A program made the position numbers and the translations under genes. The notes under the pieces are model-generated. The model did no database searches. It was not told the origin of the DNA and was given only the letters and a program-made list of their open reading frames with translations. Of a stretch of 44,393 nt of DNA, positions 32,502 to 38,651 are shown piece by piece. Source of the stretch: a virus; IMG/VR virus record IMGVR_UViG_3300010430_000117, positions 1 to 44,393 of that record; one strand, written 5' to 3'. Every line of letters starts with the position of its first letter. The first letter of the stretch is position 1.

Positions 32502-33046
32502 AGTGGTCTATCTTAATATTGACTATTCCTTCTCGACAACATAAACTTCAATCATTACTTAATGAATTGGATAAACAGATTACTAATTCCAATTTAAAAG
32601 ACATTGAGGTACTTGTAAATGGTGAAGATGGAAGTATAGGTAAAAAAAGAAATGACTTACTAAAAAAAGCTAAAGGCGATTATGTTTGCTTTATTGATGA
32701 TGATGACCGTATTTCACCTGATTATATTGTAAAGATTTACAGAGGCTTATTAGATGAACCAGACTGTATTTCTTTGATAGGAATAATGACCGTAAATGGA
32801 AAAGGTCAAAAGAGGTTTATTCATTCCTTGAAGTATAACAGCTATTTTGAAAAGGCGGGAACTTATTACAGACCTCCTAACCATTTGAACACCATAAAAA
32901 GGGAACTAGCTTTAAAAGTGAAATACCCTGACATTAATTTTGGTGAAGATACGGATTGGGCTATGAAACTAAGCCAGTCTGGACTTCTAAAAAAGGAATA
33001 CAAGATTAATACTGTTTTGTATTACTATCGTTTTCAGAATAAATAA
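32498..33046 (+). CDS. GT2-like glycosyltransferase, 182 aa
   Basis: Small single-domain GT-A enzyme and paralogue of the gene at 28869: WSILILTIPSRQHKLQSLL at the start, SIGKKRNDLLKKAKGDY, FIDDDDRIS (69-77) and NFGEDTDWAMKLS as the late ED motif. TTG 32498 overlaps the FkbM stop (TTGA). Last gene of the long block from 25139; beyond it comes a region without plus-strand genes. Confidence 0.82.
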   Translation: MKWSILILTIPSRQHKLQSLLNELDKQITNSNLKDIEVLVNGEDGSIGKKRNDLLKKAKGDYVCFIDDDDRISPDYIVKIYRGLLDEPDCISLIGIMTVNGKGQKRFIHSLKYNSYFEKAGTYYRPPNHLNTIKRELALKVKYPDINFGEDTDWAMKLSQSGLLKKEYKINTVLYYYRFQNK

Positions 33047-33077
33047 CAAAACCTAAGCAGCATCAAAACGCAGTTTA

Positions 33078-33106
33078 GCTAACTGTTAGCAGTAATAAAA
33101 ATTACT
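33078..33106. repeat. Tandem hairpins at the boundary of the sugar block and the minus island
   Basis: GCTAAC-T-GTTAGC (33078-33090) is an inverted repeat, and AGTAAT (33091-33096) with ATTACT (33101-33106) is another, loop AAAA. They lie where plus-strand and minus-strand transcripts meet and could end both. No T-run follows on either side. Confidence 0.5.
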
Positions 33107-33275
33107 TGCTTCGGTTTCCATATTTACGCTTTCTCCTACCTTCAACTTTTGCTTTATTTGCATGGTAGGTGCATAGCCACTTATCTGGGTGATATTCTTG
33201 GTTTTTAATTGTTGCTTCTCTTGTGCAATTTTCATGTTCACATTTCATATCCGTAATTTTTACATACTGCTAACA
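33084..33275. repeat. Inverted repeat flanking the minus-strand zinc gene
   Basis: The left arm (from 33084, TGTTAGCAGTA then about ten more bases) is repeated in reverse at the right (ending TACTGCTAACA, 33265-33275). Both share GTAATTTTTA next to it, with a one-to-two base difference between. In total 21 bases match. The arms enclose the gene at 33102-33248, like the ends of a small mobile unit, or an RNA stem around the ORF. The outer ends read TG...CA. No target duplication is clear. Confidence 0.55.
33102..33248 (-). CDS. Small zinc-binding protein on the minus strand, 48 aa
   Basis: ATG at 33248 reading leftward to TAA at 33102. CEHENC (3-8) and CTYH (26-29) form a C-x4-C...C-x2-H site; a very basic end follows (KVEGRRKRKYGNRSK), which fits nucleic-acid binding. 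Flanked by the inverted repeat described at 33084-33275. Second in a presumed minus-strand transcript after the ribbon-helix-helix gene, with a hairpin between. Could be a cargo gene of a small mobile unit. Confidence 0.6.
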   Translation of the reverse strand: MKCEHENCTREATIKNQEYHPDKWLCTYHANKAKVEGRRKRKYGNRSK

Positions 33276-33279
33276 ATAT

Positions 33280-33306
33280 GTAACAGGCATTAAAACGACC
33301 TGTTAC
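33280..33306. repeat. Perfect 8-bp hairpin between the two minus-strand genes
   Basis: GTAACAGG (33280-33287) pairs with CCTGTTAC (33299-33306), loop of 11 bases. On the minus transcript it lies nine bases after the stop of the first gene and 32 bases before the second start, so it may weaken read-through or be a protein-binding site. No U-run. Confidence 0.6.
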
Positions 33307-33314
33307 ACTCACCG

Positions 33315-33485
33315 TTATTTATTATCAGTTTCTGTTAGTATAGTCATTCCCTTTAACATCTTATTTACAGCCCTTGTAAAAGATAGATGCCGTTTGTGTT
33401 TCATTTTATATTGGTGTTGAAACTCAATTACTCGCTCGTAAGCTTCCCCACATATCTGAATTGTTCTTGTCGTACAATCTGCCAT
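33315..33485 (-). CDS. Ribbon-helix-helix DNA-binding protein on the minus strand, 56 aa
   Basis: ATG at 33485 reading leftward to TAA at 33315. A beta strand (TRTIQIC, 6-12), a helix (GEAYERVIEFQHQYKM) and a second helix (LSFTRAVNKMLKGM) give the Arc/MetJ/CopG shape; it would act as a dimer at palindromes. A suitable one, TACTA-5-TAGTA (33490-33504), overlaps its own transcript start, and the divergent capsid promoter is 40 bases away. Probably an autorepressor that also controls the head operon. Confidence 0.65.
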   Translation of the reverse strand: MADCTTRTIQICGEAYERVIEFQHQYKMKHKRHLSFTRAVNKMLKGMTILTETDNK

Positions 33486-33489
33486 TAGT

Positions 33490-33504
33490 TACTATTAATT
33501 AGTA
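33490..33504. promoter_or_regulatory. Candidate operator between the divergent promoters
   Basis: TACTA (33490-33494) and TAGTA (33500-33504) form an inverted repeat with a five-base centre. It overlaps the expected start of the minus transcript. Likely site for the ribbon-helix-helix protein (inference). Confidence 0.4.
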
Positions 33505-33505
33505 G

Positions 33506-33513
33506 CAAATATA
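33506..33513 (-). promoter_or_regulatory. -7 box (TATATTTG on the minus strand) of the minus-strand island
   Basis: The plus strand reads CAAATATA, so the minus strand has an exact TAnnTTTG box, 20 bases before the ATG at 33485. It shows that the minus genes are truly expressed from their own promoter. Confidence 0.65.
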
Positions 33514-33548
33514 CAAATCACCTTTTAATTAACAGCCTTTCATAGCTA

Positions 33549-33556
33549 TATTTTTG
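33549..33556 (+). promoter_or_regulatory. -7 box (TATTTTTG) of the head operon, leaderless
   Basis: Exact TAnnTTTG ending only four bases before ATG 33561, so the mRNA should start at or near the first codon. Divergent to the minus promoter at 33506. Confidence 0.65.
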
Positions 33557-33560
33557 TAGC

Positions 33561-33791
33561 ATGAAGGAAGTAAAAATAGTTTTAAGAGATGGTTCTGAGC
33601 ACATTATCCCTGAAATGAACCTACCTAGAATAGAGAGATTACATAGTGATGATGTAAAAGATGTAATCTACATTGAAACAGAACAAGACAAATTAGAACG
33701 TGAAGCAATACAAAGAGAAATAGCTGAACGACAAAAAAAGGGTAAGGCAGCCGCCCCTAAAAGGTCTGCATCAAAAAAACCAAAAAAATAA
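33561..33791 (+). CDS. Hypothetical basic-tailed protein of the head operon, 76 aa
   Basis: First gene of the capsid operon. N-terminal part is small and beta-like (KEVKIVLRDGSEHIIPEM), the middle is charged helix (DKLEREAIQREIAERQKKG), and the end is lysine-rich (RSASKKPKK), perhaps for DNA or scaffold contact. Ends in a TAATG join with the scaffold gene. No family recognised. Confidence 0.65.
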   Translation: MKEVKIVLRDGSEHIIPEMNLPRIERLHSDDVKDVIYIETEQDKLEREAIQREIAERQKKGKAAAPKRSASKKPKK

Positions 33792-34633
33792 TGCACGTAG
33801 GAAAATTCCTAATCAATCAATTATTGAAGGCAGGCGTTAAAGAACACGACCCTGTATTACAATCTTTCACAGAAAAACATTCATTTGAAGATGTAGACAT
33901 TCCTGATGAACTTGTGTCTAAGATTAACTCTTACTATCTAACACCAGAAATGGCAAAGAACGACCCTACTTTAAAGTCTCACTTTCGTAGTGAAGTCTTA
34001 AATGGACTTGACACACGAATTTCAGAAGAGATGGATAAGCTTGGATTTGACGATGCTACAAAGGCGGCTATTAATGCTGAAAAGAACTCTTATAATAAAG
34101 CTGTATTGTTTGCAGCTAAGAGGGCTGAAACAGCACCAACAGGCGATGATGAAAAAGTTAAGCAGTTGCACGACCAAATGAAGGAACTACAAAATCAGCT
34201 ACTTCAAAAAGACACGGCAATCACGGAAAAGGAACGTGAATTGTTAAATCAATTTGAAAGCGAGCGTTTGAATTGGAGTGTTGATAGCACTTTAAAGGGA
34301 CGTAAGTGGGCTAATGAAAATGTGGATGAAGATACAAACTCCCAGTTTGCAAGAATGTTACTAGACAAAGAATTGCAAACGAAAGGGTTAAAGCTTGTGA
34401 AAGGTGAACAAGGAATTGAGTTAAAGACCCAAGATGACTTAGATTATTTTGAAAACCATAATAAGGTTGGATTTAATGATTTTGTCGATGGTGTCCTTGC
34501 TAATAAGAAACTTTTAAAGGTTGCTGATAGTACGCCACCTGCTAATGTTACGCCACCCGTCACTGTTGACCCAACAGTTTCAGAAGCGGCTGCAAAAGCT
34601 AGAGCGGAGTATGAGGCAATCTCTCAACAATAA
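33791..34633 (+). CDS. Capsid scaffolding protein, 280 aa
   Basis: Helps the capsid assemble and then leaves or is degraded. Acidic, helix-rich, with a central coiled coil (KVKQLHDQMKELQNQLLQKD, then EKERELLNQFESERLNW, about 116-160) and a low-complexity Pro/Thr/Val region (TPPANVTPPVTVDPTV) before a helical end. It lies directly before the capsid gene, as scaffolds usually do. No protease motif is visible. Confidence 0.75.
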   Translation: MHVGKFLINQLLKAGVKEHDPVLQSFTEKHSFEDVDIPDELVSKINSYYLTPEMAKNDPTLKSHFRSEVLNGLDTRISEEMDKLGFDDATKAAINAEKNSYNKAVLFAAKRAETAPTGDDEKVKQLHDQMKELQNQLLQKDTAITEKERELLNQFESERLNWSVDSTLKGRKWANENVDEDTNSQFARMLLDKELQTKGLKLVKGEQGIELKTQDDLDYFENHNKVGFNDFVDGVLANKKLLKVADSTPPANVTPPVTVDPTVSEAAAKARAEYEAISQQ

Positions 34634-34645
34634 AAACTTAAAAAA

Positions 34646-35758
34646 ATGGCTTTAAATTTAGGAGTAGGTGCTGCACCATATATCCTTAGAGATATATCAG
34701 ACCTAACAACAATTAATACACCAATGTTGAAGTTGACACCTTCGGGCTTCACTTCATTTTTGATGGAAAACGGTGTTTCGGAAACATCAACTTTATCAAA
34801 TGCTGCGGGACATAAGAAAACGGTAAGAATTAAGCAGAAGCTTAGATTTACTGATGACTTTGTTCAGGACACGATTAGTTGTGATGATGTAAACACCAAT
34901 GGTTACAATGAAGTAGATGTTGACTTGTCAATCAATAAATCATTAAACCTTTATCTATCTGATGAATTGGTTTCATCTTACATGGATGAGGCAAGTGCTA
35001 GACAAAGCTTAGGCGCACCCCCAGTAGGTGCAAGTGCTGAATTGGTAGAGATGATTAAATCTTGCGCTAACGCAATGATTACAGCAGTTGATAAAGACTT
35101 GTTAACATCTCAATCTACTAAGTTCGGGGTAAACGTAGCGACAGGAAGTAATGCTGCTCAATCAGTAAACTTCCCACTTAACACTACTAACTTGCCTTTG
35201 GATGCGGGATTAACTAAAATTCAATCTGACTTTGCTTTGAATGAGGCAAATGGTAGAATGAAAGTGGTTGGTTCAGGATTGTTCAACAACTTTGCACTGC
35301 AACAAAGGGCTAAGTCTCCAGACCAATCAGGTTTCGATACTAGAGTTCAGTTTGATAATGTGGATTGGTACTACGATGTGAATGCTGCTTCAATTTGGGG
35401 TGCTAATCAAATCGGAGTATTTGAGCAAGGTTCAACACACTTAGTTCAGTACATGGATAATACAGGCTTCAAAGCTGGCGCAAAACCTGGAGCATCTCAA
35501 TTTGGTGTTCTTAGATTGCCTATGGATGTAGCGGGTTCAGTAGTTAGTGTTCCTTTCGACTTCCAGTTGAGGTACATTGATTGTCCTACTTCATTCACTG
35601 ATAGCTACTACGGAACGACTTCTACCTACGAAAGAGGGTATCAGTTAATACTTAGTAAGCAATTAGGACTATGGACAGTTGACACACAAGCGTATAGAGG
35701 TACTGATAGACTTTCTGGCAACAGAGGTTCTTACAGATACACTATCACAAACGTGTAG
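34646..35758 (+). CDS. Major capsid protein, 370 aa
   Basis: Starts MALNLGVGAAPYILRDIS after an A-rich spacer. Length 370 and position (after scaffold, before neck genes and a terminator) are typical of HK97-fold capsid proteins. The body is mixed alpha/beta, with LNLYLSDELVSSYMDEASARQ and many small residues, and a C-terminal part with aromatic turns (SFTDSYYGTTSTYERGYQL). It has the least AT-rich, most regular codon use of the region. Ends in TAG then TAA. No protease-cleavage site noted. Confidence 0.82.
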   Translation: MALNLGVGAAPYILRDISDLTTINTPMLKLTPSGFTSFLMENGVSETSTLSNAAGHKKTVRIKQKLRFTDDFVQDTISCDDVNTNGYNEVDVDLSINKSLNLYLSDELVSSYMDEASARQSLGAPPVGASAELVEMIKSCANAMITAVDKDLLTSQSTKFGVNVATGSNAAQSVNFPLNTTNLPLDAGLTKIQSDFALNEANGRMKVVGSGLFNNFALQQRAKSPDQSGFDTRVQFDNVDWYYDVNAASIWGANQIGVFEQGSTHLVQYMDNTGFKAGAKPGASQFGVLRLPMDVAGSVVSVPFDFQLRYIDCPTSFTDSYYGTTSTYERGYQLILSKQLGLWTVDTQAYRGTDRLSGNRGSYRYTITNV

Positions 35759-35773
35759 TAATTAACCTTTAAA

Positions 35774-35804
35774 AAAAGCCCCTGCTTAATCGGTAGGGGC
35801 TTTT
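35774..35804 (+). terminator. Terminator after the capsid gene
   Basis: AAAAGCCCCT (35774-35783) pairs with AGGGGCTTTT (35795-35804); the A and T runs make it work both ways. It probably lowers read-through so that capsid exceeds neck proteins. Its loop shares TTAATCGGT with the terminator at 42725. Confidence 0.82.
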
Positions 35805-35811
35805 ATAGGTA

Positions 35812-36837
35812 ATGGACTGCTTAGAAGATTGGATATTAGTTAAAACTTGCGCTACTACAACGCCTGATAGTGGCGTTTACTTAGAGGACTTGTATGGAGT
35901 GTCTTTAAGGCAGATTGACGAAATAGCTAATGAAGACCAAGTAAACTTCACGGGTGTATGGGCTGATATTCAAAAACGAGCATTAAACAGATTTAAGACA
36001 GACGTTATTTCAGGGCTTAAAAAGCGTTATCTATTAAAGACCTTAACAAGTAATGTATCAATAGGTAAGAACGTCTTACAGACCACCGAAACAGCATCAG
36101 CAAGCGAGTATAGAGGTTTAAGAATTGAATTAAACGATGAGAATGATGATTACGTTTATTCTAATTTACATCGAATATACATTCAGAATGTTCAAATCAA
36201 TCTAAAGAGTGCTGTTAATGCTGACATTAAGTTTTACGACTTAGACACGGGAACACTTCTATTAACTAAGACATATACAGGGGTTCAAGGTTGGCAATCA
36301 ATTAATGTTAATCAGTATTTCGATGTTCGCAGGTTATTTGTTGGTTATGATGCTAGTTTAGCTGATAGTATAGATACAGATATAAACAAAATTAGGAGTT
36401 ATTCAGAGACTATTTGTTGTGGTTTGGAAATTGATGGAGCAAGTTCAACACAAGCCGACCCGACCACTTTAACATTAGGTAATAACACATTTGGTTTAAT
36501 TATTAATTGTGCTGCTGTTTGTGGGTATGAAGCTTTAGTATGTAATAATAAAGACTTGTTTACTCAATCGCTTCTTTACCTATTAGGTATAGAGTTAATG
36601 AATGAACGTATCTATTCAGACCGTTTAAGCCGATATACGACCATTGATTTAAGACAAGCTGAGTTATTGAGACAGGAGTTTATGTCACGTTATAAAGGCG
36701 GTCAGGTCGATAATGGAACGGTAATATTATCTTTTGATGGTGAGTTACCAACCGCTTTAGATGGTATTCAATTAAATCAAAATGATTGTTGTATAGAATG
36801 TAATGACACAATAATGTTTAAGGATGCCAACTTATAA
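35812..36837 (+). CDS. Probable head-tail connector or adaptor protein, 341 aa
   Basis: First gene after the capsid terminator. N-terminal part is helical (WADIQKRALNRFKTDVISGLK), and the rest is beta-rich, with a Cys-rich stretch (ETICCGLEIDGASS, CAAVCGYEALVCNN). Proteins in this place join the portal to the tail. No exact family is recognised. It overlaps the next gene by 14 bases. Confidence 0.5.
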   Translation: MDCLEDWILVKTCATTTPDSGVYLEDLYGVSLRQIDEIANEDQVNFTGVWADIQKRALNRFKTDVISGLKKRYLLKTLTSNVSIGKNVLQTTETASASEYRGLRIELNDENDDYVYSNLHRIYIQNVQINLKSAVNADIKFYDLDTGTLLLTKTYTGVQGWQSINVNQYFDVRRLFVGYDASLADSIDTDINKIRSYSETICCGLEIDGASSTQADPTTLTLGNNTFGLIINCAAVCGYEALVCNNKDLFTQSLLYLLGIELMNERIYSDRLSRYTTIDLRQAELLRQEFMSRYKGGQVDNGTVILSFDGELPTALDGIQLNQNDCCIECNDTIMFKDANL

Positions 36838-37384
36838 AAGTAACCTTTCGGATGTTGTTAATAAGATTGACTTAAAGCTTGAAAGTGTTGAGAACACTGA
36901 CAAGTTAATTAGGACGTTAGCTACTAATTTACTAGCAAGCAATCAAAGGCGAATACATAATGATGGTAAGGATGTGAACTTAGCTAATATTGGAGGTGCT
37001 GAATATTCAACTACTCCTACCTATGTGAGTTTAGACCAAATGCCAGTTAAGAAAAAGGGAAGGGGAAAGAATAGTTCTAAGCCTTTTAAAAATGGTAATC
37101 CTAGAAAATCACGTTACTATGCAGGAGGATATAAAGGATTTAGAAGCGACCAACGTAGGCAGACATCAAAAGTAGATTTAAGGCTAACAGGACGTTTACA
37201 ATCTGATTTAGTAATTGCTGAAAAAAAGAATAGCTGGGTTGTTGGGTTTGCTACTGACTACGGTGTTGATATTAGTAATGGAATGGAGGAAAAGTACAAA
37301 CAAAGAATTTGGGGCGTGAGTAAGGATGATGATAAAATGATTTCTTTGGAGGTTAGTGACTTTGTAAAAAAACAGTTGAAATGA
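36824..37384 (+). CDS. Neck or tail-completion protein, HK97 gp10-like, 186 aa
   Basis: N-terminal helices (NKIDLKLESVENTDKLIRTLA), a basic, Gly/Ser/Lys-rich middle (KKKGRGKNSSKPFKNGNPR), and VDLRLTGRLQSDLVIAEKKN followed by VVGFATDYG, which is the 'LTGxLxxSI' core of gp10/gpG-like tail-completion proteins. Stands in the head-tail joining block. Ends in an ATGA overlap. Confidence 0.58.
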   Translation: MPTYKSNLSDVVNKIDLKLESVENTDKLIRTLATNLLASNQRRIHNDGKDVNLANIGGAEYSTTPTYVSLDQMPVKKKGRGKNSSKPFKNGNPRKSRYYAGGYKGFRSDQRRQTSKVDLRLTGRLQSDLVIAEKKNSWVVGFATDYGVDISNGMEEKYKQRIWGVSKDDDKMISLEVSDFVKKQLK

Positions 37385-37533
37385 TTGACTTAACTATCAG
37401 ATATACTAATTGGTTTTACACTATAAAACAAAGCCCTGAAAGCGTTAAACAGTTCTTTGCAGGTAAGAAGATAGCCGAGTATCAAATGAACGGGCAAACA
37501 CACGATATAATCTATTTTTATGAGCGACATTAG
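37381..37533 (+). CDS. Small hypothetical protein of the neck block, 50 aa
   Basis: ATG 37381 overlaps the gene before by four bases and its TAG stop (37531-37533) lies 14 bases into the next gene. Contains TIRYTNWFYTIKQSPESVKQ and a short end. The coupling supports it. Unknown role. Confidence 0.58.
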   Translation: MIDLTIRYTNWFYTIKQSPESVKQFFAGKKIAEYQMNGQTHDIIYFYERH

Positions 37534-38095
37534 TTCCATAGTAGATATTATAAATTCGACTTTGACCAACTCCACAACAGGAGTAATGAAGGATGAGCGT
37601 TTCCAAAGAGGTAAATTCTACGGGTTAACAGAATTAATTACTAGGGGTGATGAAACGATACCAACCTTAGTAGATAATAACAATAAAAAGATAGAGGTAG
37701 TTATAAATGATAGTTACCCTATACAGGTGTATCACAGGGTTTTAAGTGTACCACCTGCTGAACAAAATAATGATGGCTTTGGTGATGACATAAACTACAC
37801 GCAAAATTATTCGATGAAATTAGTGTGTATCAATGACAGAACAAAGACAAAAATTGATAAATTTGCATTGACGGAAGCCTTTTTGGTTGGCTTTCCATCA
37901 CAAATCGCAGAAACGACCTTTGTTTCTGATTATGTTAAGGCTACCAAAGTAACCGTTGGTGAGCCTGATTATGTAGGTGTTTACACGGAGGAATACAATA
38001 TTCCAGACACTAAAATACCTCCATACATTGATTTCTTTTCGGTTAATTACACGGTAAGTATGGAAATTTCAAAGGACTGTTATAGCCTTTGTTAA
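37520..38095 (+). CDS. Tail-terminator or neck protein, 191 aa
   Basis: Begins SDISSIVDIINSTLTNSTT, a helix common in tail-terminator proteins; the rest is a mixed beta sheet (KKIEVVINDSYPIQVYHRVL, TKTKIDKFALTEAFLVGFP). Position just before the tail-tube candidate suits a terminator that caps the tube. Family match is by position and pattern only. Confidence 0.45.
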   Translation: MSDISSIVDIINSTLTNSTTGVMKDERFQRGKFYGLTELITRGDETIPTLVDNNNKKIEVVINDSYPIQVYHRVLSVPPAEQNNDGFGDDINYTQNYSMKLVCINDRTKTKIDKFALTEAFLVGFPSQIAETTFVSDYVKATKVTVGEPDYVGVYTEEYNIPDTKIPPYIDFFSVNYTVSMEISKDCYSLC

Positions 38096-38108
38096 AAACT
38101 AAAAAATT

Positions 38109-38651
38109 ATGAGCGTAGTATATTATCCATCGTGTCCAGACACTATAACCGCACCTCTTTGTACTCCATGTCCTGCAAAGGAATTGGGAAGGGTAAGGTC
38201 AATAGTATTAAAGAAAAAAACATTCTCTTTCACAGATATAACCGATACCCAAGAATGGTATGATGCCATTTGCAACGAAGACATTTATGTAATCCCTAAG
38301 ACTAGGGGTTCAGTTGCGGTTTCGGAAGTAACTACAGAGGGTTTTGGAGACACATCAGAAGAAGTAGATAGTTATGATTATGTTCTTTCAGGTTTCGACC
38401 CTAATTACACCCAGAATGGTGATTTTTGGAAGTCAATCAGAAAGCATAGAGATTTCGAGGTTATCTATCGAACAGAAACAAAGTTACACCAATCAAGTAA
38501 TACGGTTAGCGTTTCAGCAATGAACCCTGTAGAAGATGACCCTGACAGTAAAGTGTTGTGGGCTATTTCTATAAAGTGGTCGCAAGAAGACCCAGTATTA
38601 CCTTTGGATATGCCAACGGATGTTTTTGACAGATGTGTTCAGTGTGCGTAG
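38109..38651 (+). CDS. Probable major tail (tube) protein, 180 aa
   Basis: Starts after an A-rich spacer (aaaactaaaaaatt). Size about 180 residues, beta-rich with an N-terminal Cys-Pro segment (YPSCPDTITAPLCTPCPA), then ARRSIVLKKKTFSFTDITDT-like strands, and DFEVIYRTETKLHQSSNTV late. The place between the tail-terminator candidate and the large adhesin, and the general shape, suit the tube subunit. Ends in TAG, which shows amber codons stop translation here. Confidence 0.5.
   Translation: MSVVYYPSCPDTITAPLCTPCPAKELGRVRSIVLKKKTFSFTDITDTQEWYDAICNEDIYVIPKTRGSVAVSEVTTEGFGDTSEEVDSYDYVLSGFDPNYTQNGDFWKSIRKHRDFEVIYRTETKLHQSSNTVSVSAMNPVEDDPDSKVLWAISIKWSQEDPVLPLDMPTDVFDRCVQCA

Larger units (their letters stand above)
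33047..33560. other. 514-base region with no plus-strand gene; holds a minus-strand island
   Basis: Plus-strand frames show nothing real here. On the minus strand there are two small genes (33102-33248 and 33315-33485), one promoter (33506-33513) and several inverted repeats. This is the only part of the genome with convincing minus-strand genes. Confidence 0.75.

Noticed and set aside
33078-33306. Integron attC sites at the GTTAGC/GCTAAC repeats
   Set aside because: The core sites do not fit GTTRRRY exactly and no integrase is present; kept only as an inverted repeat.
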